NCBI GenBank assembly: GCA_018222965.1
Contig: JAAEZH010000008.1
Span: 97,341-161,340 of the forward strand
Direction of reading: 5' to 3'
Origin: Bacteroidota bacterium
Lineage (GTDB): Bacteria; Bacteroidota; Bacteroidia; Chitinophagales; Saprospiraceae
Length of the DNA stretch: 64,000 bases
Of this stretch, positions 15,310 to 26,200 are shown one piece after another. Numbering within the stretch: the first letter of the stretch is position 1; each line of letters starts with the position of its first letter. A model generated the notes under the pieces. It ran no database searches. It was given only the letters and a program-made list of their open reading frames with translations, and was not told where the DNA came from. A program made the position numbers and the translations under genes.

Positions 15310-18276
15310 TTAAATATACGCTAATTTTATCAGGACGCGGGTTCCGGCGGGCTTGCCCTGGTCTTTCAGGTCAATGGTCTCAATTTGCGCTTTGAAATGT
15401 TTCAGACTTTTGAGCGTTTCCAGTTGCTCGTTGATGAGTTGCATGCCTCTGGATTTGTGTCCTTTCTTTCGGAGTTTGGCGGCAGCCTCACGTCCTACCC
15501 CATTGTCCTCGATCAGGATAATCAGGGTGTTGTCGTCTTCCGCTGAAAACTCCAACAATAGCTTTCCTTTGCGGGCTTTCAGGTGATACAAACCGTGATT
15601 AATAGCATTTTCTACAAACGGCTGAATAAGCATGGAGGGAACTTTAAAATCCCCGTCAATCTCCGGATCTACTATAATGGTATAGTCAAAGTGCTGCGCG
15701 AAACGAATGTGTTCCAGTCCGATATAAAGGCGCAACAGCTTTTGCTCCTCATCAAAACGGATCATATCGGTTTGGGAAGACTCGAGAATCAATCGGACCA
15801 AAGCCGCAAAATCAGACAGGTATTCATCCGCTTTTTCTACTTCCCTTTTCTGAATATAATATTGGATAGAGCCCAGGGCATTAAACACAAAATGCGGGTT
15901 CATTTGAGACCGCAGCGCCTGAAGTTTTAAGCGGCTCATGTTGCTCTCCAGTTCTTTTTCCCGGGCGAGCCTTTTCAGGTCTCTTTTATTCTTTACGCGG
16001 GAAGCATATAAAGACAAAGCAATCAAAATGAGGGCCATAGATCCCAAAAAACGACTTTGCAAATACCAAACCTGCCGAATGTAAAATTTCCGGGAGAAGG
16101 TCTCACTGACATTTCCGAAAGCATCTACGCCTCTGATTTTCAGATTATATTTCCCGGCCGGGAGGGTTCGGAGATTGATTTGCCCCTTTTCTTCTTTTAT
16201 CCAGGTAGTATCGCTTTCGGTCAATTGATATTCAAAATAGAAATCTCCCCGGCTTTCATAGGAAAGCAATTCCGCATCTATAAACAGCGAATTATCCCGA
16301 AAGGGAATGGATTTTTCGTGTGTCAGCTTTTTTCTTTCAGGGCCATATACAATTTCCCTGACATTCAATTTGGGCGTAAAATCATCTGCCACTGCATATA
16401 CATCTCTGTTTAAAACATCAAATCCACTATCATGACCTGCGTAAATGTATTCTTCATTTACGAATACAGAAACCACATCCTCAGTACTCAATCCATGCGC
16501 CCGGGTATATTGATTTATAGTCGTTTTTTTATTTTCAAATTGGATATTAAACAGCCCTTCATTGGAGGCCACCCAAAGAGATCCTTTCTTTTCCCAAAAC
16601 AGCTCATTGGCCAATTGACTAAAACCGGAAATTTGAACAAGGGAATCTGCTTCCAAATAATGTAAGCTTCCATCGTTTTCACTTATCCAAAGAGTATTGT
16701 CCGGACTTACAGAAAGCTGTACATTGCCAATAAAGGGTCGATCCACTATTTTCTTTAACGTAGTTCCCCCAAATGCTCCTTTATACAAGCCATCTGAATA
16801 AACTATAAATAGCTGGCGGGTAGAATCCAGGGCCATATCGACTGCTCTGCCTCTAGGAAGGATCTGAATAGAACTTTTTTCGCCCCAGTTATAATACTCG
16901 GGACCAGATCGAAAACTAAATACACTGCTTTTTCCCAATTGCAAATGATCAATTGAATTGGAGAGAAAGGTAGAACTTTGAGGAGATAGCCCGAATATAT
17001 AATCCCAATCATAAGAATAATCTTCCCTGGAAAGGAAAACAGAATTGTAATGACCTCCAATACACCATCCGGAATCTGTATTGGATTTCAGTTCAGTCAT
17101 GTATCGCAGGCGACCTGCGTGTTCAAATTTATTAAGCAAAAACATACTTTTCCTTTTGGGATCAATTTCCCAAACTTCCCCCTGATCCGTAACGGCCACA
17201 ACTTTACCTTGATCGGATTCGCGAAAAAATCGAAAAGTATTATCTCCTAAACCTTTTCCCTTATATGAAAAAACTTCTTTGTCGATTGCCCGAAAAAAAA
17301 ATAATCCGGCATTTTTACTTCCTAACCAGAGATGGCCTTTACTGTCTGTATAAGGAGCATTAAACTGTATATCTTTTGCATACTTGGGAAAAAAAGAATC
17401 AATTGCATTAAAGGATTTATCTAAACAAACAAATCCATTGTTGGAAAAAATATGGTAATCCCCGGCAACACTTAATCTGCCTTGCAATACATCCACACTT
17501 CCAAAGCCCAGGTCAGCAGGATCGTATTCCGTTACATTCCCACTATCAACATCCAGGCCTTTGACAAAATTCGGCGAGCAAAACAAAATATCACTGGTAT
17601 GATTATTAAAAATCAATCCCACCATATCAATACCGACGTTCATGTCTTTTGGTTCAATCGATACGGGAATCGTCCAACTTGTATCTGAAAAATGCACCTT
17701 TAGCCCATCTTCTATAAACCATAGAATCATATAATAATTAGCTCCTCCAAGAACTTTTTCCAGGTCAATTATATCGCCAGGATATGGCTCTCTAAACCAA
17801 CCCTCATCAACCTGGTAAAAAAAAGCATCATTCCGATAAAAAGTATCCAGGTTTGAGGTTTTCCTATCATATAAAACGATGTTTCCATTAAGCCTGTGCT
17901 TAGGGAGCAGGGATACGCCAATGTGTTTTTCCTTTTGTGGAATAACCACCTCTCCATCCTCCAGGTAAAATGCCGGACAATTGAAACAGCCCGGAAATAG
18001 TCTTCCCTCAGCATCTTTACGGAGCAGAAAAATATCGTTTACGGGCAGGCCATTTTCTGTATTGAATACTTCAAACTCCTTTCCGTTAAAGCGGGCGATG
18101 CCCTCTTCGGTATAGGCCCAAATTATTCCGTCATCGTCTTCGAGTACGCCATAGACATAATTGGTGGGCAAGCCATCCTCAATGGTGTAGCGGGTGTACG
18201 GACCCCATTGTGCCATTCCCCGAAAGGGAAAGAAGACAAGAAGAAGAAACAACAGGTATGGAAAGGCGATTTTCAA
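15310..18276 (-). CDS. Propeller sensor histidine kinase, LytS type
   Basis: 988 residues. Signal sequence; periplasmic two-component-regulator propeller repeats (about 25-640, IEDGLPTNYVYGVLEDDDGIIWAYTEEGIARF and similar); a Y_Y_Y domain (about 665-745); one membrane span (about 750-768); cytoplasmic His_kinase region with SQMNPHFVFNALGSIQYYI (phospho-acceptor His in NPHF) and an ATPase with QPFVENAINHG and EDNGVGREAA. It phosphorylates the LytTR regulator encoded just upstream, whose stop codon it overlaps by 4 bases. The propeller type often senses glycans or other periplasmic ligands. It lacks the C-terminal receiver of hybrid kinases. Confidence 0.95.
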   Translation of the reverse strand: MKIAFPYLLFLLLVFFPFRGMAQWGPYTRYTIEDGLPTNYVYGVLEDDDGIIWAYTEEGIARFNGKEFEVFNTENGLPVNDIFLLRKDAEGRLFPGCFNCPAFYLEDGEVVIPQKEKHIGVSLLPKHRLNGNIVLYDRKTSNLDTFYRNDAFFYQVDEGWFREPYPGDIIDLEKVLGGANYYMILWFIEDGLKVHFSDTSWTIPVSIEPKDMNVGIDMVGLIFNNHTSDILFCSPNFVKGLDVDSGNVTEYDPADLGFGSVDVLQGRLSVAGDYHIFSNNGFVCLDKSFNAIDSFFPKYAKDIQFNAPYTDSKGHLWLGSKNAGLFFFRAIDKEVFSYKGKGLGDNTFRFFRESDQGKVVAVTDQGEVWEIDPKRKSMFLLNKFEHAGRLRYMTELKSNTDSGWCIGGHYNSVFLSREDYSYDWDYIFGLSPQSSTFLSNSIDHLQLGKSSVFSFRSGPEYYNWGEKSSIQILPRGRAVDMALDSTRQLFIVYSDGLYKGAFGGTTLKKIVDRPFIGNVQLSVSPDNTLWISENDGSLHYLEADSLVQISGFSQLANELFWEKKGSLWVASNEGLFNIQFENKKTTINQYTRAHGLSTEDVVSVFVNEEYIYAGHDSGFDVLNRDVYAVADDFTPKLNVREIVYGPERKKLTHEKSIPFRDNSLFIDAELLSYESRGDFYFEYQLTESDTTWIKEEKGQINLRTLPAGKYNLKIRGVDAFGNVSETFSRKFYIRQVWYLQSRFLGSMALILIALSLYASRVKNKRDLKRLAREKELESNMSRLKLQALRSQMNPHFVFNALGSIQYYIQKREVEKADEYLSDFAALVRLILESSQTDMIRFDEEQKLLRLYIGLEHIRFAQHFDYTIIVDPEIDGDFKVPSMLIQPFVENAINHGLYHLKARKGKLLLEFSAEDDNTLIILIEDNGVGREAAAKLRKKGHKSRGMQLINEQLETLKSLKHFKAQIETIDLKDQGKPAGTRVLIKLAYI

Positions 18277-19040
18277 CGGCTGCCGTTTTTCAGGACCTCG
18301 GTGATAAATTCTTCCCGTTTTCGTCGGGAGACCGGAACTGCCGAATCGTCTTCCATCCGAATGGTGCCCTCGGTCAGGTATCTTTTGATGTGGCGGATAT
18401 TGATCAGATGGGATTTATGCGGACAAAAGAACCCAAAACTTTCCAGCATGGGTTTGAAAGTGCCGATGTTGTAAGAACTGAGAATCTTGCGTCCGTCACT
18501 CAAATAGAACTGGGTATACTTTTGGATCCCCTCCAGGCGAATTATTTCCCGAATAAATACAAACTCATAAGCCTGAGCCCCCGGGATGGCAATTTTAGAT
18601 TCCTGATTGCCGCTATGGTCCAGATTGTGTTTCAGCAAATTCAGGTCCTGAAAGGCTTCAGAACTTTGCTGCTCGTATTTTTCTACGGCTTCGACCAACT
18701 CGCGGGTACGCACGGGTTTAAGCAAATAGTCTACTGCGCTTACGCGAAAAGCATCAATCGCATATTCGCTGTGCCCGGTTACGAAAATGGTTTTGAAATC
18801 GGGTTCTTCAAAACGGTCTAAGAGATTAAAACCGGAGCCGCCTGGCATGCTGATGTCCAAAAAGACGACATCCGGTTTTTGCTCTTTGATAAGCTTATAA
18901 GCCTCCTCCACATTAGCTGCACGACCCACCAACTCAACTTGAGGCAGATGATCGGTGATCTTTAAAGCCAATACTTCAGCCAGCTTTGGCTCGTCGTCGA
19001 CGATCAGTGCTTTGATCCGGGATTCGGTGGGTGTGGCCAT
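18273..19040 (-). CDS. LytTR-family response regulator
   Basis: 255 residues. Receiver domain at about 8-125, with acidic pair DDE at 15-17, phospho-acceptor Asp62 in VVFLDISMPG, Thr/Ser switch in IFVTGHSEY, and Lys in YLLKPV. LytTR DNA-binding domain at about 150-250 (EFVFIREIIRLEGIQKYTQFYL, LESFGFFCPHKSHLINIRHI). Partner of the overlapping LytS-type kinase (4-base overlap). It begins 10 bases after the FG-GAP protein gene, so that secreted protein is likely on the same mRNA. Expected to regulate cell-surface genes nearby; targets not visible. Confidence 0.95.
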   Translation of the reverse strand: MATPTESRIKALIVDDEPKLAEVLALKITDHLPQVELVGRAANVEEAYKLIKEQKPDVVFLDISMPGGSGFNLLDRFEEPDFKTIFVTGHSEYAIDAFRVSAVDYLLKPVRTRELVEAVEKYEQQSSEAFQDLNLLKHNLDHSGNQESKIAIPGAQAYEFVFIREIIRLEGIQKYTQFYLSDGRKILSSYNIGTFKPMLESFGFFCPHKSHLINIRHIKRYLTEGTIRMEDDSAVPVSRRKREEFITEVLKNGSR

Positions 19041-19050
19041 GTAGCGTGTA

Positions 19051-20217
19051 TTATTCTTTGATGATCAATTGTGTGGCAATATTACCATCTTTCAGGCTTG
19101 CTTTTAGCAAATACATTCCCGACGGATAAGCAGACAGATCCATGCCATTCGCGGAAGCGGAAACAGCCATCAGCAACTGACCAAACGGATTGTACATTTC
19201 TACGATTTCCATTTCCTCCGGATTTTCAAAATAGATAAAATCGGTGGTCGGATTTGGAAATGCCTGTAGTTTTAAAGGTACTATCGGATTAAAGATGCCG
19301 GAAATTTCCTGATTGGCAAAATAGCGGAAGTCGCCGGTTTCGGTTCCAAGATCACCAGTCCCGATCAGCAAATCCGGATCGCCATCGGCATCCAGGTCAC
19401 CCGCAGATGGATACAATTTGGCAAAATAGTATTCAATACCAAAGGGGTTTTCCAGGATTTCGTTGAAGGCAGGTGCATTGGCGGAGCCTGTATTTTCATA
19501 AAACCGAATAACTCCGGACAGATCACCTGTCAGCACATCAAAATCGCCGTCCATATCCAAATCAACCAGTATGGGTCGAATACTATTTCCGTCTCCGGCC
19601 AGTCCAAAGGGATTCTGTTGGGAGGCGCCAAACTGCGGATTGGAAACATCACCTTCGTTCTCGTAATAGTAAAAATCATTGCCCGAAGTAGCAACCAACA
19701 AGTCGATGTCTCCATCGGCATCCAGATCGGCGAAAGTGGGTGCTACGTTTTGCAGCGAAATGGGTATTTCAATACCAAAAGGATCTTCAACTCCTGCTGC
19801 AAACTGCGGATTGGAAGCATCCCCGGTATTTTCAAAGTACTCCACTTCATTGAGCTTTTGCCCGATCAGCAAATCCTGATCGCCGTCATTATCCAGGTCT
19901 GCAAAAGCCAGGCGTGCACGGGAGCCAGGAGCAGACAACCCGAAGGGATTTGTCTCCGGATTTCCAAAAGACGGAGATGTCGGGCTGCCGGTATTTTCAT
20001 AAAACTGGATATCAAAATCGGGAAATTCTGAGCCATTCCCCAGGAAGATATCCAGATCCCCATCCGCATCAATATCTACCAGGGTCAATTGGGCTTGTTG
20101 AGAGGCAGTGCTAAGTCCCCAGGGGTTGACCTCCGGGGTATCAAAGCTTTGTGCTTGTGCGAAAGTATGGGCAATTAAAAAGAGAACAATTAGGGTAGTG
20201 TAATTAAGTAGTTTCAT
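19051..20217 (-). CDS. FG-GAP/VCBS repeat protein with T9SS domain
   Basis: 388 residues. Signal peptide (KLLNYTTLIVLFLIAHTFAQAQ), then about six FG-GAP-like repeats (about 25-305). Each carries a calcium-type DxDxDGDxD loop (LVDIDADGDLDIFLG, FADLDNDGDQDLLIG, FADLDADGDIDLLVA, LVDLDMDGDFDVLTG, AGDLDADGDPDLLIG) and a YENTGSxxxPxF linker. A type A T9SS domain (about 318-388, LQAFPNPTTDFIYFE, SAYPSGMYLLKASLKDGN) ends it. Probably a surface-displayed seven-bladed propeller-type protein. The kinase/regulator pair follows 10 bases downstream. Confidence 0.93.
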   Translation of the reverse strand: MKLLNYTTLIVLFLIAHTFAQAQSFDTPEVNPWGLSTASQQAQLTLVDIDADGDLDIFLGNGSEFPDFDIQFYENTGSPTSPSFGNPETNPFGLSAPGSRARLAFADLDNDGDQDLLIGQKLNEVEYFENTGDASNPQFAAGVEDPFGIEIPISLQNVAPTFADLDADGDIDLLVATSGNDFYYYENEGDVSNPQFGASQQNPFGLAGDGNSIRPILVDLDMDGDFDVLTGDLSGVIRFYENTGSANAPAFNEILENPFGIEYYFAKLYPSAGDLDADGDPDLLIGTGDLGTETGDFRYFANQEISGIFNPIVPLKLQAFPNPTTDFIYFENPEEMEIVEMYNPFGQLLMAVSASANGMDLSAYPSGMYLLKASLKDGNIATQLIIKE

Positions 20218-20233
20218 GATTATTAGTTTTAAA

Positions 20234-20262
20234 GGGCTGCCCGAAGGAGTCTCCGGACAGCC
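20234..20262 (-). terminator. Hairpin after the 2428-residue gene
   Basis: On the minus strand GGCTG-t-CCGGAG / CTTCGG-g-CAGCC followed by CTTTAAAA, in the 59-base gap after the giant gene's stop and before the FG-GAP gene. It probably attenuates read-through; the T-run is short. Confidence 0.6.
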
Positions 20263-20276
20263 TGCATGTGGGGTTA

Positions 20277-23200
20277 TTATTGTTTTATGATTCGTTGCGT
20301 ATGGATATAGCCATTCTCCAGGCGTACCTGAATGAGGTAAACACCATCCGGCATATTGGCCATGTCGAGGTTGGTATCCAGGGTTTTCAGGTTTGGCTTA
20401 CGCCGAATTTCCCTTCCGGTAATGTCATAGATCATTACTTCCTGAATAAAATCAGCCTCCAGGCTTTCGATCAGCAATAAGCTGTTGACCGGATTCGGAT
20501 AGATGCGGATATTAGAAGGATCTTCATCCAATGCGTCTGATGTACTACTCGAGCATTCCAGTCGACCAATTGTCTGTTCAGCACCAACCCACAACTCACA
20601 GTTGTTATTTTGATCAGCGAAGCACTCAATAGTGTAAGCTGCAAGCCCGGTGGACAAGCCCGGATCCTGATAGGTGGCCCCATCCCAGATAGCTATTCCA
20701 ATAATGCTCTGGGATCCAATAGAGCCAAAGAAACCCGCGAGATAAATCCTGGAGCCAATCAGCTTAGCTTCGTCTATCTGATGATAAATATTGGTTGATG
20801 TCAATCCGCCTCCCAAATCAGACCAGCTGCTGCTCGTAGAGTTCCAAAGCACAATACTCTTGGTTCCGGCTACGGGAGAGGACCCGTTGTTCAGGGCTTC
20901 CGGGAAGCGTCCCAGTACCAGTAACTCTCCATTGACTTCTTCAAAGTCCAGGACACCGGAAGTGTTTGGGTTGGTGGTATAATTGTTTATTCCCGAAGCA
21001 AACCCTTGCCAACTGCTTCCATTCCACCAGGCTACTTGGAGCTGTGGTGTCAGGAAGGCGCCGCCAATGGTGATGTTTCCATTAAACTCGGTAATAGCTC
21101 TTACCGCACCGGAAACTCCTCCGCCGAAAGGCATAAATGTATTGGTGAGATTATCCCAAAGCACAACATTATTCGCCGATAAGGCAGCAGGACCGACTTC
21201 TTCAAATTCACCGCCAAGGATGATTCCATTTGCATGGCTATACATGCTGTACAAACGGCCATAAGTGGAGAATGTCGGAAGGTCAAAGATTAGATTTTGG
21301 AGTATCCAGTCATTGGTTCCCCCATCCCACAACGCCAAATCGTAATGTGTAACAACACCGGCTACACGCACGCCCACGATTGCCCAAAGCTTACCCTGAT
21401 GAACCAGCAGTTCGTCAAAGTCTCCGGTGAATCCGGAAGGCGGCACATCAATCCAGGTCGTGCCATCGTAACGGGCTACTTGCCCCAGGGGAACACTCTG
21501 GATGGTAGTCAGATTTCCGCAAACAATCAGGTCTCCGTTGTAGGTTACCATGTCTCGTGGAGCCAGGGAACCATTTTGCTCGACCGTCTCCCATATGAGA
21601 GGATCCTCACAGGGCACACATTCAGTAACGGGCAGCGGTTCTGTATCCTGACAGTATTCCCGTTCCCAACAAAGGGTACCATCGTCATTGACTTCAGTTA
21701 CGAAGATGCAAATGCTTTGCACGCCGGTACTGTTGTAGGTATGTGTGATTGGCAGGGCCGTGGCAAAAACTTGATCAAAGTCACCATCCCCCCAGGCGAT
21801 CCCTACCTCTGCACAGTCGTTTAGCAGGGGATTGTCTATCGTTACCATATTACCACTGGCGGTGATAATAAATCCATTGTCAACAGCATCCACAAAGTCG
21901 AGAGAGTCCTGGCAACAGCCGCCAATACTATCCGGACAAACGTACATATTGCTGTAGCCCGGAGGCACCAGATCTATGTTATTGAAAGACAAGGGCAATA
22001 CGTAGGGATCAGTAGTTGCCAGCACATTCGTAAGTGTGAAAGGCGTCTGGATGGAAGGCAGTACAATAGGCTGCAAACAGGTATCTGTAAGCTGCAGATC
22101 GAAGGAGCCAAAGAGAATATCAAAGTCTCCATAGGATTCCGGATGATCTTTACGGGCATCGGTGTAATACAGTCGATTTACCGATGGATCTGTGTAAATG
22201 TTTGGTGAAGAAAAAGCGGTTTCTCCACTGTCGAAATAAGTAGTTCCAATTTCAGAAATGGTATTTCCGGTTACCGCATATTTTAGGATAATCGGCAGAT
22301 CATTAGGTCGTTGAGCCGTGGCAAACAAATCACCATTGGCATCAATATCCAATTCACGGATAAGACCCAGGGCCAAATTATCGTAATGAATACCATCATA
22401 TACACTCCAGTTGATCGGGTCGATCAGCCAGATGGCTCCATCCAAAGAGCCATCAAAGTTAAAGTAAGCTCCGGCTACGGCGATCAGTCCGGGATTGATC
22501 TCAATAGCGTCCCAGAAACGCATTTGCAAATCTGATTCCAGTGTATTGACAATAGAACCATCCAGGCCGGAGACTTCAGAAATAACACCAAGCCGAGTAA
22601 CTCCCTGATCTCCAAGAATCAATAAATTGCCATTTTGAAGGGGCAATAGTCGAACCCACTGATCATCACTTCCTACATCATTTCGGTAGGTATATTCCTC
22701 GCTGAAACAAATATTACCCGCATCATCCATGTTGTACAGATGCACTTCATCTGTTGCCGAATTTTGGGTATTATCCTGATTCTCTATGGCGAGTACATAG
22801 TATGGGCAGCCAACATTCTGTGGGTTTGGATGCTCCACGATGCGGATGAATCCTTCGCGGCCGTTGTTGTCATATTCCTCAATAAACATTTCGGCGCCAT
22901 TAGCATCCAGTTTTGCCAATACGGATCGGTTGTTTTGCCACCCCGGATTAAGCAGGGGCATGGTGCGACCTACCAGCAGGAATTCTCCTTGTGCCGTTTC
23001 CACAAAATCGAGGATCTGACTGAAGTCGTCGAATTGTTGCTCCCAAATCAGGGTACCATCCCCTGCAAACTTGGAGAACAAAGCAAAGACATCTCCTCCA
23101 ACAACCTTATTGGAAGCCAAATAAGTAAATCCATTGAGGTGTTTGATGCGATCCGGCTTGTTTTCAAAGCTGTCGCCGTAAATAAACAGACTGTCGCAGC

Positions 23201-26200
23201 AACCGGCTATACTGGTATCGGGCGGACAAGGAGGCAGGGTGAGACACAAGGTATCTCCGTTGCAGCACCAGTTACCAAATGGCGGTAGCGGACTCGTCTG
23301 GTTGTCGTAAATAGATGCCTGAATACAAACCAGATCGCCGGCATTGGCATTGCTGATTTGAATGGACGGCATCGGCACCGGCGGACTAGCCGGTGGAATT
23401 GTCACCGGTATATTGTTTCCAACTCCCGGATTAAAGGTGGCACCGCCCGGCAAAGAATACAGGCTGTTTACATATACATAATTAGCTGTGTGGGTACTTC
23501 GGTTCTCCACCGACCAATCCAGTTGCCAGGTTCCGTCTGGCAGACAGATGAGTGTATCATTCACGATGACCAGGCAAGTGTCCGGTGGTCCGGGCTCACA
23601 ATCAAAGAAGATCGAATCCTGACAAACCACATTATCCTGCTGATCGATCCAGCGTACTTCCATCACCTGTGGAATCACGGGTGGGGAGCTGTAATCATCT
23701 ATGCAAAATTCAATTTTATTGGTGATGCTTCCCGTGGGCACAAAGGTACCCGGAGGCAGGGGTTGCCACCTGGATGTAGCCAGACTTGGGAAGTTTTGGA
23801 AATACCAGCCTGATCCCGCTTGCTGTGTATGGAAGGACACCCCGTCGAGCAGGGCAAGCTCTATACTCTGCATGCTGTCCAGACAGGGATTTTCTATGTC
23901 CAGGCTCCAGCAACAAAGGCTGTCGTTTCCTATAAACTGAGGCGTATAAACGATGTCCTCACAATCCTGACAAGGACATTCAGGCACTTCCAGGCAAAGC
24001 GTATCTGAGAAACACCAGCAGCAATCGCTTTCCAAAAACTGGATCTCCAGTTTGACATCGGTGGCATTGCCCAGGTTGTCGAGGCAGAAAGTGCCACTTC
24101 CCGTACCGCCAGGACTAATTCCGGGGTTGAAGTCGATCGTGTCCGGCGTAAAGGTCGCTCCGGAAGGATCAATATAACTTATGGTAGCCTGGTTGATGTT
24201 CTTATCCCACAAGCTGAGGAAATCAAACTCGTATTTGTAAATGTTATTTTCGCAATAGAAGGTATCGCTTACGATATCCACACAGCCGGCGGCACACTCA
24301 AAGGTGAGGGTGTCGGCGCAGACAATGTCATCACAGGTGACCCATTCAATCTCCAGTTGTTGTGGGGATGAAGTATAGTTTTCCAGGCAAAGGGTAACAG
24401 GTGTATAATTTCCTGTTGGGAGATAAAGCAATCCGTTATTCGGACAGTTATTCCCCGTAAGGGAAATCAGTGAAAGTTGCGAGGAGGAACTGCCCATATA
24501 AGCCCACTGGCTCGGATCGAGAATCACATCATTTGCAATATCTACCCCGCCAATCGTTTTGATATTGAGTTGCGTAAACAGATCCGGCTGGGTATTGCTT
24601 ACCATTATATCAAAGCAACAATTGCCGTCCGGATTTTGGCTGTAGTCAGCACTTACACCATCACAAATAGTCGGACAGTTTACCGGGCATTCGGCGTTAA
24701 TGGTCTCCGAGCAGGCCAATTTATCGAAAGAGCAAGGCAGGTCGAGGTAATAATCTACCTCAATCTGTTGAGGTGTTTGAGCCGATGAACAAATATTCTC
24801 GAGGGTAAAATCCAATAAATGCTGGGCATTCCCGACCGGTATATTTCCGCCTCCTGCCGCTTCGATACAAATGCGGGTAGCGGTGGGTGGATAAAGTAAG
24901 GACAGCTGAAAGCCAGGCGCAGCGGTGTTTGTTCCAAAAGTGACGCCATTTGTTGTTTCAATACAAACGCGGTCAAGTCCGAGGCAGAGGCTGTTGTTCA
25001 TGTAAAAGCCATTCTCACACTCAGGTGTTTGGGTATTGTTTATAATCCCGGTGGCGATATCCATATCACAATCCAGGGCGAGACAGTTTCCAAAATCCAG
25101 ATCAAACAAATAAGTGGTTGACCCGAGGTTTATGGTATGTGCTCCGCCGGCAGGGAAGGATTGGGTCCAGCAAGTTTGTTGTACTTCGGATACGGTATAA
25201 TCCCCGGGACAAAGCTGTCCGAAGGAATAAAACCCGGCCGAATTGGTAACGGTAGAAGCTACCAAAGCACCTGTATTGGCATCGCGCAATTCGATGGTCC
25301 AGCCACACAAGTTGGGTTCGAAGGGGTCCTTGATCCCATCACAATTGGTGTCTTCAAATTTATAGCCGGAAATAGCTGAGCAGCAGCCTGTGGGACACGG
25401 TGGCGGCGGAGGACCGCCTGATCCACAAGCCGGGCCACAATTTGTGCGAATGGAATCGAGAGGTACGCATTCAAAACCGGAAGTCAAGGGAACATCGAAA
25501 ATGTTTGTTATGGATCCTCCCGGGCTGCTTATAGATGGAAATGGAAATAAAAGCTCTGGCTCTTCCGAAGAAAAACAATCACAATCCGCAAGTTCACCTT
25601 TACCATTTGTTTTGGCTGTCCAAATATCTGATGTTGTGCTGGCGAACGGCCCTGTTTCCCCCTGTTTTACTTTACTGCCTACCATTGCATATCCATCAAT
25701 GCTACTTTCAAGTCCTTCCAGGTGATGGGCCTCTTGATAGGTTTTTGTCCAAATAACATCTCCGCCAGAAGTCAACTTCATCAGGAAAGGTCGCTCCGGG
25801 CCGGGAATCCCATTTTGGTTAAAAGTGGGAATAAATGCATCCCCGGCCAGGAGATAGTCACCATTGTTATCTTCCAATGCTGAGAACACCTTCTCTCCTC
25901 CTCCCGGGATATTGTACATTTGGTTAAGAAGCAAATCACTGAAAGTGCCAGTTAGGGGGAGGTTAAATTTAAGCAAGTGGATAAAATAATTTGAAGATGG
26001 TGTAGGATCCTCCAGCGTCTCGCCGGCAATGACCAAATCACCATTTGAATCAACAAAGGCAGCCTTTCCTGATTCCTGTGTATCAGACCCAACATTTGCA
26101 TTTAAGAGTGTAGTTTGATCATGAACCAGTCCTGTAGTAATAGCCGACACATAAAACTCCCCATTTGAAATCCCCCCTGTATTGGCAGCACCTGTAATAT

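Noticed and set aside
18210..18821. 203-codon open frame opposite the LytTR regulator and kinase
   Set aside because: Overlaps two certain genes joined by a 4-base overlap; no recognisable features.
22740..23288. 182-codon open frame opposite the giant surface protein
   Set aside because: Shadow of the 2428-residue gene, with no own start context.
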